Positions 8,326 to 15,401 of a stretch of 32,236 nucleotides of DNA are shown here, in pieces. The position numbers and the translations under genes are program-made. This DNA is from Haloglomus irregulare. GTDB lineage: Archaea; Halobacteriota; Halobacteria; Halobacteriales; Haloarculaceae. The stretch is from the NCBI RefSeq assembly GCF_007421925.1, contig NZ_QMDX01000019.1, positions 1 to 32,236 on the forward strand. Reading direction: 5' to 3'. Under the pieces are notes generated by a model. That model did no database searches. It had not been told where the DNA came from and saw only the letters and a program-made list of their open reading frames with translations. Within the stretch, counting starts at the first letter, position 1; each line of letters opens with the position of its first letter.

Positions 8326-9132
8326 TCATTCCCATAGGCCTCCGGCGAGGTAGTCTGCGATCGTCAGGCCGACGAAGGTGACTATAATGAACAGCAGACT
8401 GATCACTGCGATCACCGGCGAGTAGCTATATCTGAGACTCGTGAAGATCTGTATCGGCACTGTCTGTATGCTGAACCCCGACAGTAGCCAAGCGATAATG
8501 TATTCATTCAGGGACAAGATGAACGCGAACAGAAACCCGGCGATGACGTTCGCCCTAACGAGCGGGAATATGATCGTTCGAACCGTACGTAGCTGTGAGG
8601 CCCCCAAATTCCGGGCGGCTTCCTCGTAGCTTTGATCTAAGTCCGCCAGCCCCTGACTGATCAGAATGAACGGGAACGGCGTCAAAAAGATTGAGTGAGC
8701 GAGGATCAGATTCCATATGTTCCCGGAGATGCCGATGGTGATAAAGAAGGTCATAAACATCACTCCGACAATCACCGGTGGGAGCATGATCGGAACTGTT
8801 GCAGCAGCGGCCAGGGCTCGGCCGAACCTGTAATCGTGACGGTCAAGACTGTACGCCGCGGTTCCTCCGACAGTAGTTGCGATGAGGGCTGCCGGAATGG
8901 CAACGACAACACTGTTTCGAATGGCATCTAGCCAACTGGTGAGCTCCCCGAACCACCGCAGTGAAACCCCCTCCGGCGGAAACACGAGGAATTCGCCGCT
9001 TGTGAAAGCCATCGCACAAATAACCACCAGCGGCATGAGCACGAACAGCAGGACGACCCATGCGAACACGCGCATGATGCCTGCCGTGAGTCGGTCCCTA
9101 ACGTTTGGATCAACGCCGTCAGCGATACTCAT
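8326..9132 (-). CDS. potC: ABC transporter permease, PotC type
   Basis: A 268-aa protein counting from ATG 9132 (MSIADGVDP); this start overlaps the stop of the preceding permease (ATGA) and has GGAGGG ahead of it, so the longer upstream frame is not used. Six hydrophobic segments are visible. The conserved EAA loop that docks the ATPase is DLDQSYEEAARNLGASQLRT. The C-terminal permease of spermidine/putrescine-type importers has this length and this loop. It pairs with the other permease in the membrane. Stop-start overlaps make translation coupling with its partner likely. Confidence 0.93.
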   Translation of the reverse strand: MSIADGVDPNVRDRLTAGIMRVFAWVVLLFVLMPLVVICAMAFTSGEFLVFPPEGVSLRWFGELTSWLDAIRNSVVVAIPAALIATTVGGTAAYSLDRHDYRFGRALAAAATVPIMLPPVIVGVMFMTFFITIGISGNIWNLILAHSIFLTPFPFILISQGLADLDQSYEEAARNLGASQLRTVRTIIFPLVRANVIAGFLFAFILSLNEYIIAWLLSGFSIQTVPIQIFTSLRYSYSPVIAVISLLFIIVTFVGLTIADYLAGGLWE

Positions 9133-10028
9133 ATCGATACCCTCCGCTCTCCACCGAGCAGATACCAACCGACTGCGAGGATGGCGCCGACAACGAGTAA
9201 CAACACGATACTGATTGTGGCTCCGTAGGGTATGTTCCCTTCAACCCCGACTTGATTGCCGATTAATACTGCGAGGGTCCATTGCGGTGGGTTACCGAGG
9301 ATCCGTGGAAGGACGTACACGCCCAACGAAAGCACGAAAACCAACATTGATCCACTGACGATCCCGCCCTTTGTCAGCGGGAGTGTAACGTTCCGGAAGG
9401 TTGTAAGCGGCATTGCGCCGAGGCTCCGCGAAGCCTCCTGAAGACTATCATCAACCTCACGGATGCTTGTATAGAGTGTCAGCACCATGAACGGCAAAAA
9501 CACGTAGACCATGCCCACGATCAACGCCATGTAACTCGGGACAAGCGCGACAGGTTCCTGAAGAATGCCGAGCGATGATGCGACTGTCGGAACGATGCTA
9601 TCACTCGATAGGAGGACCTGCCACGCAAACGCGCGGATGATGAAGGTCAAAAACAGCGATGAGATTATTATCGAGAGGTACACTCGGCGCCACAGCTCGC
9701 TATCCAAACTAGCAATGTAGTATGCGAGGGGGTAGCCGATCACCAAACAGGAGGCGGTTGTCAACCCCGCAACTTGGAGGGTGTATATCATCCGCCCTTG
9801 GAACAAGTCACTCCCGAAAAACCGCACATAGTTCTCAAAGGTGAACGCCGGTTGAAAGAAGCCCCCCTCGATATTTTCGAACGTACTTACCACTACCAAC
9901 AGCAGCAGAGGAAGCACAAAGAACAGCGCTAACACGGCCGCTGGATACGAGACGATTAGGTACTTCGTCCGCGGCCAGATATCGTTCTCGATGATACTCT
10001 CACCGAGGGTTGGTTCTTCGGTGCTCAT
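9129..10028 (-). CDS. potB: ABC transporter permease, PotB type
   Basis: A 299-aa protein counting from ATG 10028 (MSTEEPTLGES), which overlaps the ATPase gene's TGA as ATGA; the slightly longer frame upstream lies within that gene. Six transmembrane helices follow a 25-residue cytoplasmic N-terminus, with the EAA loop DDSLQEASRSLGAMPLTTF. The first periplasm-side loop is long (FENIEGGFFQPAFTFENYVR), as in PotB and its opine/polyamine relatives. It is one of two permease subunits of the importer; gene order is binding protein, ATPase, PotB, PotC. Confidence 0.93.
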   Translation of the reverse strand: MSTEEPTLGESIIENDIWPRTKYLIVSYPAAVLALFFVLPLLLLVVVSTFENIEGGFFQPAFTFENYVRFFGSDLFQGRMIYTLQVAGLTTASCLVIGYPLAYYIASLDSELWRRVYLSIIISSLFLTFIIRAFAWQVLLSSDSIVPTVASSLGILQEPVALVPSYMALIVGMVYVFLPFMVLTLYTSIREVDDSLQEASRSLGAMPLTTFRNVTLPLTKGGIVSGSMLVFVLSLGVYVLPRILGNPPQWTLAVLIGNQVGVEGNIPYGATISIVLLLVVGAILAVGWYLLGGERRVSI

Positions 10029-11110
10029 TGAGCTAACAACAGACAATCGGTGGCTGACAGCCGGAGTTGAATATCGTCGTCCTCTCCGGCATTTGTCTCA
10101 TCGACTCGCTCGACGCCGATCACAGAGTCGCCGGTACCCGTATTCACGTGGTATTCGATCTGATCGCCGGTGTATCGTTTGACAGCGACTGTTCCGTCGA
10201 ACACCGTGCTCCCGTCTCCAGAGCCATCTGCAGCCGTCTTTCGGGTATCCACTGACAGGTGTTCCGGGCGAAACACGGCGGACACTGAGTCCCCGAGCGC
10301 AACGTCTTCGGTGTCTCTGGATTTCATTACAGCCTGGCCGCAGTCGACGGTCGCGAGACCATCTTCGATAGCCGAGACGGTCCCGGAAAAAATGTTGGCA
10401 GTTCCAACGAAGTTAGCCACGAAAGGGGTAGCCGGATTCGAGTACACGTCTTCCGGAGCTCCGATTTGCTCGAAATCCCCGTCGTTCATTACGGCGATTC
10501 GGTCAGACATCGTCAGCGCCTCCTTTTGATTGTGTGTGACAAGTATCGTCGTAATATCTAGTTTTCGCTGAATGCGCCGCAACTCGACCTGCATGGTCTC
10601 GCGAAGTTTCTTGTCCAGACTCGCAAGCGGCTCGTCAAGCAACAACACGTCCGGCTCTGGGGCTACAGCGCGAGCAAGTGCGATTCGTTGTTGTTGTCCT
10701 CCGGAGAGTTGGTCGGGCATGCGGTCTCTCGTCTTCGGCAACTCAACCAACTCAAGCATCTCATTAACCCGGTCGTCGATACGGTCGCTGTCGTAGCCAC
10801 GAACTTGCAGTCCGTAGCCGATGTTTTGGGCTACAGTTTTGTGAGGAAAAAGGGCAAAGTCCTGAAACACCATCCCGATGTCACGCTTGTCGGGTGGGAC
10901 GGTGTTCACACGGTTGTTATTTATACCGACGAACCCCTGCGTGGGCTGCTCGAATCCAGCAATAGTGCGCAGTGTCGTCGTTTTGCCACAACCGCTCGGT
11001 CCAACAAGCGTAACGAACTCGCCATCATCGACGACAAGCGACACGCCGCTGACCGCTTCAACGTCTCCGGGGTATCGTTTCGTGATAGCTTCAAGAACAA
11101 CACGTGACAT
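10025..11110 (-). CDS. potA: ABC transporter ATP-binding protein, PotA type
   Basis: A 361-aa protein with every ATPase motif: Walker A GPSGCGKTT (37-45), Q-loop VFQDFALFPH (81-90), signature LSGGQQQR (135-142), Walker B VLLLDEP (155-161) and switch His193 (VTHNQ). The last 110 residues form the TOBE-type regulatory domain (FRPEHLSVDTR and following) seen in polyamine, iron and maltose-class ATPases. It forms a cytoplasmic homodimer driving the two permeases. The start lies 1 nt after the stop of the binding-protein gene and the stop overlaps the next start, so these genes are one transcription unit. Confidence 0.95.
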   Translation of the reverse strand: MSRVVLEAITKRYPGDVEAVSGVSLVVDDGEFVTLVGPSGCGKTTTLRTIAGFEQPTQGFVGINNNRVNTVPPDKRDIGMVFQDFALFPHKTVAQNIGYGLQVRGYDSDRIDDRVNEMLELVELPKTRDRMPDQLSGGQQQRIALARAVAPEPDVLLLDEPLASLDKKLRETMQVELRRIQRKLDITTILVTHNQKEALTMSDRIAVMNDGDFEQIGAPEDVYSNPATPFVANFVGTANIFSGTVSAIEDGLATVDCGQAVMKSRDTEDVALGDSVSAVFRPEHLSVDTRKTAADGSGDGSTVFDGTVAVKRYTGDQIEYHVNTGTGDSVIGVERVDETNAGEDDDIQLRLSATDCLLLAQ

Positions 11111-11111
11111 G

Positions 11112-12290
11112 CTATTGTCCTTGGACGATGAGTTCGTTCCACAGTTGATTGACTAACTGCTCCTGTTCGACGTACAACTCGAAGCTTGGAATGATAGCCT
11201 CCTCGATACCCGGACCGGCGGCGCGAGCGTACTCCTCATCGTTGAGAGAACTGTGTTGCTCTTCGATCGCTGGGAAGGTGAACAACTCCCTTGTGATCCG
11301 ATCTTGCGTCTCGGGACGCGAGGCGTACTCGATCAGTTGCTTTGCTGCTTCCGTGTTTTCGGTCGTGCGAGGCGATACCCACCGGCCGGACCCGAGTACG
11401 GAGCCCTCATCAGGAAACGTGCTCTGAACGGGAGCGTCCTGTGAGACCCGAAGCACACGTGTAATATCGTGGTACAGCATACCGGCCGGAATCTCACCAC
11501 TGGCGAGACGTGACTGAAAATTCGCTTCGTTCGTGTACCACAGCGCCGACTGGGGAACGATACCGCTTAGCTCCTCGAACACTTCCCTGATTCCGTCCTC
11601 GGTGTCGAGTAGGTCCTGCCCGTTCAGTCGAACTTCCGCGGTGATATCCGGCAGAAACCCGGTAACTGCCGGCGACATCATTGCGAGTTGCTCTTCGTAC
11701 TGTGAATCCCACAGCGAATTCCACGATGTTAATGATCCGCCAAACTCCTCGGTGTTGTGAACGAGATTAATAAACCATCCCATCGACCCGACGCCGATGA
11801 GATCCCCGTCGTCGTGGGTCATCAGGTCATCTTCGATGAACTGCGTATTCTCGAACTCGTCTGAAGCCCAGCGGTGCCACAAATCAGAATTAATACCGCG
11901 CAGAACCCCAGGAACCGTCATTATCAGTAGGTCGACCGGCGCATTGCCGTTGCGGACGGCACCCTCAAGATTGGGGATGACATCCGCAGCCCCTCCCTGT
12001 GCCTCGGACTGTACCGTAATCTCAGTTTCCTCCTCAAACGGTGCAAAGAGAGTCTCGTCGAGAATATCTTTGAACGCGCCACCAAACACCGATACCGTCA
12101 GAGAGCCCGGCCCGCTGCCGCCGCCGGCCCCGGAACACCCCGCCAATGCCGTTCCGGTTCCAGCGGCTGTCGTTGCGAGTATTTGCCGCCTTGATCGCCA
12201 CGAGTCCGCTTCGCCCACCGTGTCCCCGCGTATCGACTCGGTTGAGTCTTGGTGTCTGTCTTTTTCGCTACTCTCTCTCATTTCATTCAT
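11112..12290 (-). CDS. potD: Extracellular solute-binding lipoprotein, PotD type
   Basis: A 392-aa protein counting from ATG 12290. This start is preferred over the longer frame because a TATA-like box lies 29 nt upstream. The Tat signal is SRRQILATTAAGTGTALAGC with twin Arg at 34-35 and lipobox Cys52, so the protein is exported folded and lipid-anchored, the usual haloarchaeal arrangement. The mature part (LTVSVFGGAFKDILDETLFA ... DVLRG-like lobes, GMLYHDITRV, WVSPRTTENTEAAKQLIEYA) matches periplasmic polyamine, opine and related cationic-compound binding proteins. It captures the substrate for the ATPase and permeases encoded downstream. The ligand cannot be read off; polyamine or a guanidino compound is inferred from the neighbouring ureohydrolase. 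Confidence 0.92.
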   Translation of the reverse strand: MNEMRESSEKDRHQDSTESIRGDTVGEADSWRSRRQILATTAAGTGTALAGCSGAGGGSGPGSLTVSVFGGAFKDILDETLFAPFEEETEITVQSEAQGGAADVIPNLEGAVRNGNAPVDLLIMTVPGVLRGINSDLWHRWASDEFENTQFIEDDLMTHDDGDLIGVGSMGWFINLVHNTEEFGGSLTSWNSLWDSQYEEQLAMMSPAVTGFLPDITAEVRLNGQDLLDTEDGIREVFEELSGIVPQSALWYTNEANFQSRLASGEIPAGMLYHDITRVLRVSQDAPVQSTFPDEGSVLGSGRWVSPRTTENTEAAKQLIEYASRPETQDRITRELFTFPAIEEQHSSLNDEEYARAAGPGIEEAIIPSFELYVEQEQLVNQLWNELIVQGQ

Positions 12291-12318
12291 ACGTATCGTA
12301 TACACTGTTTTCGCTTGA

Positions 12319-12327
12319 GGTATTAAG
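12319..12327 (-). promoter_or_regulatory. TATA-like box CTTAATACC before the importer operon
   Basis: The box lies 29 nt upstream of ATG 12290 and is identical to the box before the isochorismatase gene at nearly the same spacing. It supports a near-leaderless transcript covering the importer and ureohydrolase genes. Confidence 0.5.
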
Positions 12328-12526
12328 GTGTTTTCCTGGCATAGGTATAAGAAACAAATTAGTGCGTTCAGGCATGGATTGTTACTGTCTACCATTACTG
12401 TATCAGTCTCCCCGGCACTGATTATACTGTATAAATTTTCTAAACATTGTACTCATGCAGAGGACATATCGACACCGGTCACTTTTATGAAACTACTACT
12501 GTACGATCGTGCGAGTATAGTACATA

Positions 12527-12569
12527 TGCAGAGAGCCGGTATTAACACATGTAGAGAGCCGGTATCAAC
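12527..12569. repeat. Tandem 22-bp direct repeat upstream of the importer operon and behind the P450 gene
   Basis: Two adjacent copies, ATGCAGAGAGCCGGTATTAAC (12527-12547) and ATGTAGAGAGCCGGTATCAAC (12549-12569), differ at two positions and are spaced by exactly two helical turns. A weaker related string (ATGCAGAGGACATATCGACACCGG) begins at 12454. They lie between the P450 stop and the importer promoter; a regulator could bind them side by side, or they may be a small slippage duplication. Confidence 0.5.
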
Positions 12570-12609
12570 GGGCTAGGACGGGCTGCCGGCCGCGTGCTCT
12601 ATCGATAAG

Positions 12610-13815
12610 TCACTCTATTGATACTTCTGCCTGGATCGGCATTCGATCGAACCCGAGTTTTGAGGCCTTCGGCTTCGGAACAAGTGCATCCTGTTCGAGA
12701 CTGAAGTCTCGAATAGTATCAAAGAACGTCCGCAGTATTATCGGCGCCTCCATCCGGGCTATCGGTGCACCGATACAACTGTGTGCCCCACTGCCGAAAG
12801 CTAAGTGCTTGGGGTCTCTGTGCGGACAGAACGCGTCCGGTTCGTCGAAACGGGCCGGATCACGGTTTGCGGCTCCGATCCATAGGATCACGGTTTCGTC
12901 CGCCGGAATAGTCGTTCCATCCAACGTAACTGCTTCAGTGGTCTTCCGTGCTCGGGCTTGGAGCGGGCTCCTATACCGGAGTACCTCTTCGACTAAAATC
13001 TCGAAATCGTACTCGTCGACGTTTCCAACGAGGTCCTGTTCGTCTAATATATAGATCGCGTTGCCCAGTAATTCCGACATCGTTCCTTGGCCGGCAAGCG
13101 CGAAGTCGAAACAATTCGATCCGATCTCCTCGTTGGTAAGATTCGTCTCCTGGGCTAACTCGGAGATGAGATCGTTTTGCGGGCTTGAACTGCGTTCGTC
13201 AACCAGCGTCTCAAAGTACTCGGCAGCCGCAGTCATATGCTTTCCTTTGAGGCTTCCCTCCGCGCTATCTTCGCTCGTCATGACAGACCGAAACGTCTCC
13301 AACCACTCCAGAAGCTGTTGATGATCTTCCTGTGGAATGCCGACGATACTCATGATAACACGGAGCGGAACCGGAACGGCAAACTCGTCCACGAAGTCGA
13401 ATTCACCGCCGTCGTCTAGCGCAGTATCTAGTTGTGCCTCGGTAATAGAGACGATAGATTCCTCAATTCCTTTCAACATTCTCGGGCTGAAGTATCTGAA
13501 TAGCTCTCCTTTTACCCCCTTGTGCTCCGATCCATCGGACCAAATCATCGCGGTATCGAAGTACGATAGTGCGTTGTTCGTCTGATCACCCGCCAACGGC
13601 GGTCTGATGAGCTGTTCGCTGTTCTGTAAGCCCTCTTTCACCTGCTTGTAACTGAATACATCGTACACACCGCGATGGTCGTCGTACTGTACTGACGACG
13701 CACGGCGGTTTTTGTGATACCACGCGAACGGGTCGTGTAAGGCTTCAATAGAGCGTAATCCTCTCGGCAGCGAATCATCAATATCTGCGTCGAAAGCTTT
13801 CGAACCAGACCCCAT
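12610..13815 (-). CDS. Cytochrome P450
   Basis: A 401-aa protein from ATG 13815; the frame could start at a TTG six bases earlier, but the ATG fits a leaderless start behind the TATA-like box. Heme ligand loop FGSGAHSCIG has Cys347; the ExxR pair is Glu277/Arg280 (EEVLRYRSP). The I-helix motif is ALAGQGTMSE: Thr245 is present but the acidic residue that normally precedes it (A/G-G-x-D/E-T) is Gly244. The fold belongs to the soluble bacterial CYP class fed by ferredoxin. No ferredoxin or reductase gene is adjacent. It precedes the importer block on the same strand, 320 nt upstream, and could oxidise or N-dealkylate the same compound; this link is inference. Confidence 0.93.
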   Translation of the reverse strand: MGSGSKAFDADIDDSLPRGLRSIEALHDPFAWYHKNRRASSVQYDDHRGVYDVFSYKQVKEGLQNSEQLIRPPLAGDQTNNALSYFDTAMIWSDGSEHKGVKGELFRYFSPRMLKGIEESIVSITEAQLDTALDDGGEFDFVDEFAVPVPLRVIMSIVGIPQEDHQQLLEWLETFRSVMTSEDSAEGSLKGKHMTAAAEYFETLVDERSSSPQNDLISELAQETNLTNEEIGSNCFDFALAGQGTMSELLGNAIYILDEQDLVGNVDEYDFEILVEEVLRYRSPLQARARKTTEAVTLDGTTIPADETVILWIGAANRDPARFDEPDAFCPHRDPKHLAFGSGAHSCIGAPIARMEAPIILRTFFDTIRDFSLEQDALVPKPKASKLGFDRMPIQAEVSIE

Positions 13816-13836
13816 ATTCAAACAGGACTTATTCTA

Positions 13837-13870
13837 ACTATTTAAGAGTTCTCGAGATATATGCATATAT
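13837..13870 (-). promoter_or_regulatory. P450 promoter: TATA-like box plus 14-bp palindrome
   Basis: CTTAAATAGT (plus 13836-13845) stands about 22-30 nt before the P450 ATG, as expected for a leaderless gene. Directly upstream lies the perfect palindrome ATATATGCATATAT (13857-13870), where a dimeric regulator or second transcription-factor site could sit. Confidence 0.45.
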
Positions 13871-14034
13871 TATTAAAATAGTCTGTATAACACGGTTTGT
13901 TCAGCAATATCCCACCGGTTAGTGATTGTTGGTACATGTACGTGCTGTTTAAACAACTGAGTTGATGATGCGTACTTGATCACGTTTGTTTCGGAGACCA
14001 AGCTAATATCCGTATTAGGTAAGAGATTTCTATA

Positions 14035-14202
14035 GTGAACGCAGATTTAATATACGAAGAATTTGAATATAAGCGAGTGAGAGCAAAAATCACAAATATG
14101 CTGTCCGAAACTCGCACGACCCTACCCGGGCCTGACGGATGTCACAGCCATCTTAGCGTAGTTGATCTGTTGCGTGAGCTTCGAGTCGCAGCACAATCAT
14201 GA
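14035..14202 (+). CDS. Possible 55-aa protein translationally coupled to the ABM gene
   Basis: A GTG at 14035 opens a frame (NADLIYEEFEYKRVRAKITN, ending VVDLLRELRVAAQS) whose TGA overlaps the ATG of the next gene (ATGA at 14199-14202). The overlap is the haloarchaeal signature of coupled genes and is the main support. The N-terminal third is helical and acidic/basic mixed. No family is recognised, and an AT-rich chance frame remains possible. An in-frame ATG at 14098 would give only 34 residues. Confidence 0.35.
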   Translation: MNADLIYEEFEYKRVRAKITNMLSETRTTLPGPDGCHSHLSVVDLLRELRVAAQS

Positions 14203-14507
14203 TCGTGATCCATTCGGAGGTTCCCATACGATCAGATTCGAAGCCGAAGGCCAGCGATATACTTGAACGGATGGCGGTCGAATCTAGAAAAGAACCTGGC
14301 GTTATCGATTACAGAGTAACATTCGACATCGAGAGGCCGACAGTAGCCCGGATAATTGAGCAGTACAAAGATTGGTCGGCCGTCGAGTCACACGATTCAA
14401 GTAGCCATCTCGAGCGGTTTCAAGAATCTATCGAGCCACACATGCGCTCTGAACCACACCTATTCCAATATGAGGTAACGAACAAGATCGAAGCGGAGGG
14501 GCCATAA
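14199..14507 (+). CDS. ABM-domain (dimeric alpha/beta-barrel) small oxygenase-like protein
   Basis: A 102-aa protein of the antibiotic-biosynthesis-monooxygenase/YgiN-like type: first strand MIVIHSEVPIRSD, helix ASDILERMAVESRKEPGVID with the conserved S..EPG..DY turn, central strand YRVTFDIERPTVARIIEQYK, then DWSAVESHDSSSHLERFQES with the conserved WxxxxxHxxSxH helix. Such ferredoxin-like dimers act as cofactor-free quinol monooxygenases, heme-degrading enzymes or substrate-binding helpers. Cytoplasmic. It is divergent from the P450 gene with a 380-nt AT-rich region between them, so co-regulation with the oxidative step is possible. Confidence 0.82.
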   Translation: MIVIHSEVPIRSDSKPKASDILERMAVESRKEPGVIDYRVTFDIERPTVARIIEQYKDWSAVESHDSSSHLERFQESIEPHMRSEPHLFQYEVTNKIEAEGP

Positions 14508-14644
14508 CTCGCGATGGGGTGTCCAACAACCACATCCTTGGCTGGGAATTTAAACCGCTGACCACCAGCGTCCACGTTGCCCGCTGCAACACAGACGGGG
14601 GGTATACGCTCGTCTCTCTATCATACCCTGTTGCAGGTTCAAAA

Positions 14645-14955
14645 TTAGTTCGCCGGACGGGACAGGCGGGCCTGAAACTGACCATCCATCGGCGGTGCCG
14701 ACCCAATGATGTACTGATTCTTGATAGACGTAGCCGTCTCAGCCGGAGTCTCACCCTTATGAGTCAACACACGAGCACGAAAGAGAGCCGCCTGAGCGCG
14801 ATACCTCTCAGGCGGCGGCACCTGAGTCGGACAGGTGGCCCAACAGTCAAATGAGTTGGCTCGGCGATCACACCGTGAGCTCGCAGGTACTTGCGAACAG
14901 CAGTTTCATGAGTCTCAGCCGTGTCATTACCAGTGCCGGATTTGGTTGTTGGCAT
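14645..14955 (-). pseudogene. Small hypothetical gene, frameshifted
   Basis: The minus frame from ATG 14955 begins plausibly (MPTTKSGTGNDTAETHETAV, RKYLRAHGV) but turns Arg-rich. In the next frame a protein-like stretch runs VPPPERYRAQAALFRARVLT, HKGETPAETATSIKNQYIIG, SAPPMDGQFQARLSRPAN to TAA at 14645. The two parts differ by one base in frame, consistent with a single indel between about 14800 and 14870. The family is not recognised. The 10-bp inverted repeat at 14787-14816 lies inside it. Confidence 0.3.
14787..14816. repeat. Perfect 10-bp inverted repeat (hairpin)
   Basis: GCCGCCTGAG (14787-14796) and CTCAGGCGGC (14807-14816) with a 10-nt loop. No T-run follows on either strand, so a simple intrinsic terminator is unlikely; it may be part of a decayed insertion end or an RNA structure. 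Confidence 0.5.
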
Positions 14956-15125
14956 ACCGTTGAGCCAGCTTCCGATCAGTTAAAGTGACTATTTTGACCA
15001 CTAATAGTTGAATTGTAATAGGTCCGAGCTAATGTTGCAACCGTGCAACGGGCTATCGGGGAGTTTCACACTCAGAAACGCACGGCCTGCGTTCTTGCGG
15101 CTTCCACCGCCACCACGACCTGTGA

Positions 15126-15401
15126 ATGTACGAGCCAATCCATCCTGGATTCTACCACTTGTGGTCATCGGCGCTTGTGGGGGGGCTGGGGTTAGCGTGG
15201 ATTTATTTGACATCCTCACCGTCGCAATCGACGGCCCGAGATGGCTCCATCAGTTGGATCTCTACGCGGCAATTCTATGGACTGTTATTATTGGCTGTCT
15301 GGACGCATATCATCGCCGACATCATCGAGCACAGGGGACTTCCGAGCGCCATCTCGGGAGCCCAGGGAGCGATTAGTTTCTTGACTGGCATCCTACTGTA
15401 G
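15126..15401 (+). CDS. Small membrane protein, hypothetical
   Basis: A 91-aa protein with three hydrophobic stretches (about residues 9-29 LWSSALVGGLGLAWIYLTS, 48-65 QFYGLLLLAVWTHIIADIIE, 74-91 AISGAQGAISFLTGILL). The His/Asp-bearing second helix (WTHIIADIIEHRG) is conserved-looking. The loop between helices one and two (SPSQSTARDGSISWISTR) is Ser-rich. No partner genes and no known family; it might itself be a piece of a larger protein. Confidence 0.5.
   Translation: MYEPIHPGFYHLWSSALVGGLGLAWIYLTSSPSQSTARDGSISWISTRQFYGLLLLAVWTHIIADIIEHRGLPSAISGAQGAISFLTGILL

Noticed and set aside
14630-14660. tRNA-like GGTTCAAAAT
   Set aside because: No acceptor stem, D-arm or anticodon arm can be formed around it.
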